From Pseudocoprococcus catus (GTDB lineage: Bacteria > Bacillota > Clostridia > Lachnospirales > Lachnospiraceae), in contig NZ_LR698973.1 of assembly GCF_902381825.1 (NCBI RefSeq), forward strand, positions 2,504,457 to 2,568,456: 64,000 nt of DNA. The letters are read 5' to 3'. Below the pieces are notes generated by a model, which did no database searches, was not told the origin of the DNA, and saw only the letters and a list, made by a program, of their open reading frames with translations. Below are positions 62,639 to 64,000 of the stretch, piece by piece. Each line of letters starts with the position of its first letter. Positions within the stretch are counted from its first letter, which is position 1. A program made the position numbers and the translations under genes.

Positions 62639-63574
62639 TTATTCGGCAAATAATGGTGTTGACAGGTATCTGTCTCCTGAATCAGGAAGCAATGCAACAA
62701 TTGTCTTGCCTTTGTTCTCTGGTCTTGCTGCCAGAATCTGTGCTGCCTTTAATGCAGCACCTGAAGAAATACCAACAAGGATACCTTCAGATACGGCAAA
62801 TGTTTTGCCTTCTGCAAATGCATCTTCATTCTCAATAGGAAGAATCTCATCATAAACATCTGTATTCAGTACCTTTGGTACGAAACCTGCACCGATACCC
62901 TGAATCTTATGGGAACCGGATTTGCCTGTGGATAATACAGGGCTTGTAGCAGGTTCAACAGCGACAATCTTGACGTTTGGATTCTGTTCTTTCAGGTATT
63001 CACCAACACCTGTGATTGTACCGCCTGTACCAACACCTGCGATAAAGATATCTACCTTGCCGTCTGTCTGTTTCCAGATTTCAGGACCTGTTGTTGCTTT
63101 ATGAATTGCAGGGTTTGCAGGATTATCGAACTGACCAAGGATCACTGCCCCATCAATTTCTTTCTCGAGTTCTTCAGCCTTGGCAATAGCTCCTTTCATA
63201 CCCTTGGCACCTTCTGTCAGAACCAATTCTGCACCGTATGCTTTCAGAAGATTTCTTCTTTCAACACTCATTGTATCCGGCAGTGTCAGGATTGCCTTGT
63301 AACCTTTGGCAGTTGCAACAGCTGCAAGGCCGATGCCTGTGTTGCCTGATGTAGGCTCGATGATTGTCGCACCCGGTTTCAATTTACCTTTTTTCTCAGC
63401 ATCCTCGATCATTGCCAGTGCGATACGATCCTTAACAGAACCAGCCGGATTCAGATACTCAAGCTTTGCAAGCAGTGTAACATCCTTGATGCCTGCCTTC
63501 TCACTGTAACGATTTAACTGTAAAATAGGTGTGTTGCCAATTAACTCTAATGCGCTCTGTTTAATATCTGCCAT
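62639..63574 (-). CDS. cysK: Cysteine synthase (O-acetylserine sulfhydrylase)
   Basis: A 311-residue PLP enzyme making cysteine from O-acetylserine and sulphide. The PLP lysine is in [12 protein letters not shown], the substrate loop in [10 protein letters not shown], the phosphate loop in [13 protein letters not shown] 63574 follows GGAGGATT. The 268-nt leader contains a short ORF with four consecutive Cys codons. Confidence 0.96.
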   Translation of the reverse strand: MADIKQSALELIGNTPILQLNRYSEKAGIKDVTLLAKLEYLNPAGSVKDRIALAMIEDAEKKGKLKPGATIIEPTSGNTGIGLAAVATAKGYKAILTLPDTMSVERRNLLKAYGAELVLTEGAKGMKGAIAKAEELEKEIDGAVILGQFDNPANPAIHKATTGPEIWKQTDGKVDIFIAGVGTGGTITGVGEYLKEQNPNVKIVAVEPATSPVLSTGKSGSHKIQGIGAGFVPKVLNTDVYDEILPIENEDAFAEGKTFAVSEGILVGISSGAALKAAQILAARPENKGKTIVALLPDSGDRYLSTPLFAE

Positions 63575-63695
63575 GATGATAATCCTCCATTCATTTCATC
63601 TAATTCTTTTATTCATTTTAAATAAATTTATAAATCTTTATTTCCCAAAAATAATATCATCTGATCGTCTATTACGACCTCTATCTGTTTATCTG

Positions 63696-63779
63696 CTATA
63701 AAGATGCATCTCGTCTGACGTCACTCATACAGCAACAACATCGCTCCATTCTTCCTTTATGATATATCGCCATCCGCAT
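63696..63779 (-). CDS. Poly-Cys leader peptide of cysK (putative attenuator)
   Basis: A 27-codon ORF (MRMAIYHKGRMER, then Cys-Cys-Cys-Cys, then MSDVRRDASL). AAGGAG is 7 nt before the ATG at 63779; another in-frame ATG at 63785 is too close to the Shine-Dalgarno. The Cys codons are at 63729-63740. Four consecutive Cys in front of cysteine synthase fit a sensor of Cys-tRNA charging. I see no convincing terminator between it and cysK (only a weak 6-bp hairpin), so the output mechanism is open. Confidence 0.7.
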   Translation of the reverse strand: MRMAIYHKGRMERCCCCMSDVRRDASL

Positions 63780-63848
63780 ATGCATGCTCCTTTCCTTTAT
63801 TAATTCCTATTTATTTAATGGGATTTGTATGTTTTCTTTATGGTTGAC

Positions 63849-63877
63849 ATTATAAGCCTCTTTTATCGTCTTGTCAA
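63849..63877 (-). promoter_or_regulatory. Consensus promoter of cysK
   Basis: On the minus strand TTGACA (63872-63877), 17 nt, TATAAT (63849-63854): a perfect sigma-A promoter, with a start near 63842. Confidence 0.88.
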
Positions 63878-63952
63878 TACCTTTTCATCAATTTATTGCG
63901 AGAAAGTAAAAAAGTAAAAAAAGGAGACTACCTGCATTATAAAAAACAAAAA

Positions 63953-63999
63953 GGGATTCAAGATGCGTCTGTTCAACACGGACACTCTTTAAATCCCTT
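63953..63999 (-). terminator. Terminator of the gene beyond the right edge
   Basis: AAGGGATT and AATCCCTT arms with an inner GTC/GAC stem, followed on the minus strand by TTTTTGTTTTTT. It isolates cysK from an upstream minus-strand gene outside the window. Confidence 0.7.
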
Positions 64000-64000
64000 A

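Overview
The window looks like the chromosome of an anaerobic, moderate-GC Firmicute of class Clostridia, most probably a Lachnospiraceae member. This rests on gene order and families: a six-cysteine SCIFF peptide with its radical SAM maturase between secDF and yajC-tgt, a TIGR04086-type membrane protein beside them, the recJ-apt-relA-MBL-hemZ string, the priA-def-fmt-yugP-rsmB-rlmN-stp-prkC-rsgA-rpe-thiN string, a T-box leader and strong AGGAGG ribosome binding sites. The genus cannot be fixed from sequence alone. No rRNA, tRNA, prophage, CRISPR array or transposase gene is visible.

Layout. 1-6 kb (minus): recJ, apt, relA, an MBL-fold hydrolase and the 5' end of hemZ. 6-14.3 kb: tgt-yajC, a HAD-IIA phosphatase, a plus-strand PHP phosphoesterase, a TIGR04086 membrane protein, and scfA-scfB-secDF (ranthipeptide precursor, maturase, Sec motor). 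14.4-22 kb: a Crh-like HPr with a cre site, aroC, the trmB-lysA-HAD-pspC operon, and thyA-folA-ilvE. 22-36 kb: a single-domain RelA/SpoT synthetase, then the long housekeeping operon from priA to thiN (translation initiation and rRNA modification, Ser/Thr kinase-phosphatase, ribosome GTPase). 36-43.8 kb: gpsA, murD, a HAD phosphatase and a FadR-type regulator (minus), then larA and lctP for lactate (plus). 44-51 kb (minus): nudC, a large RelA/SpoT-domain protein of unknown architecture, the metNIQ methionine importer and a Nudix hydrolase. 51-58.7 kb: an FprA flavodiiron protein, a frameshifted EamA transporter, a MATE exporter, a two-gene SufCB pair and a secreted cell-wall hydrolase. 59-64 kb: T-box plus cstA, a MarR regulator beneath an array of GGTACC palindromes, and cysK.

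The most interesting signals lie between the genes. (i) metNIQ and cysK, two sulphur amino-acid operons, each have a consensus-like promoter followed by a short, well-placed leader ORF: one contains Met-Met-Met and three more nearby Met codons and is followed by an intrinsic terminator, the other contains Cys-Cys-Cys-Cys. I see no S-box or T-box in either leader. This points to ribosome-mediated sensing of Met and Cys. (ii) Between priA and the FadR-type regulator is a stand-alone promoter, a 19-bp FadR-type operator at its start site and a strong terminator, with no ORF. The predicted ~170-nt transcript has five collinear blocks complementary to the lctP 5' leader, including its Shine-Dalgarno sequence. 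(iii) A family of intergenic palindromes shares a ~85-nt core with compensatory changes, but each full copy carries its own perfect 30-32-bp outer arms. (iv) A 29-bp tandem array and TTAGGTACCTAA palindromes lie upstream of marR, with a related palindrome at a second promoter 50 kb away.

All calls are from reading the sequence; no database search, folding program or experiment was available.
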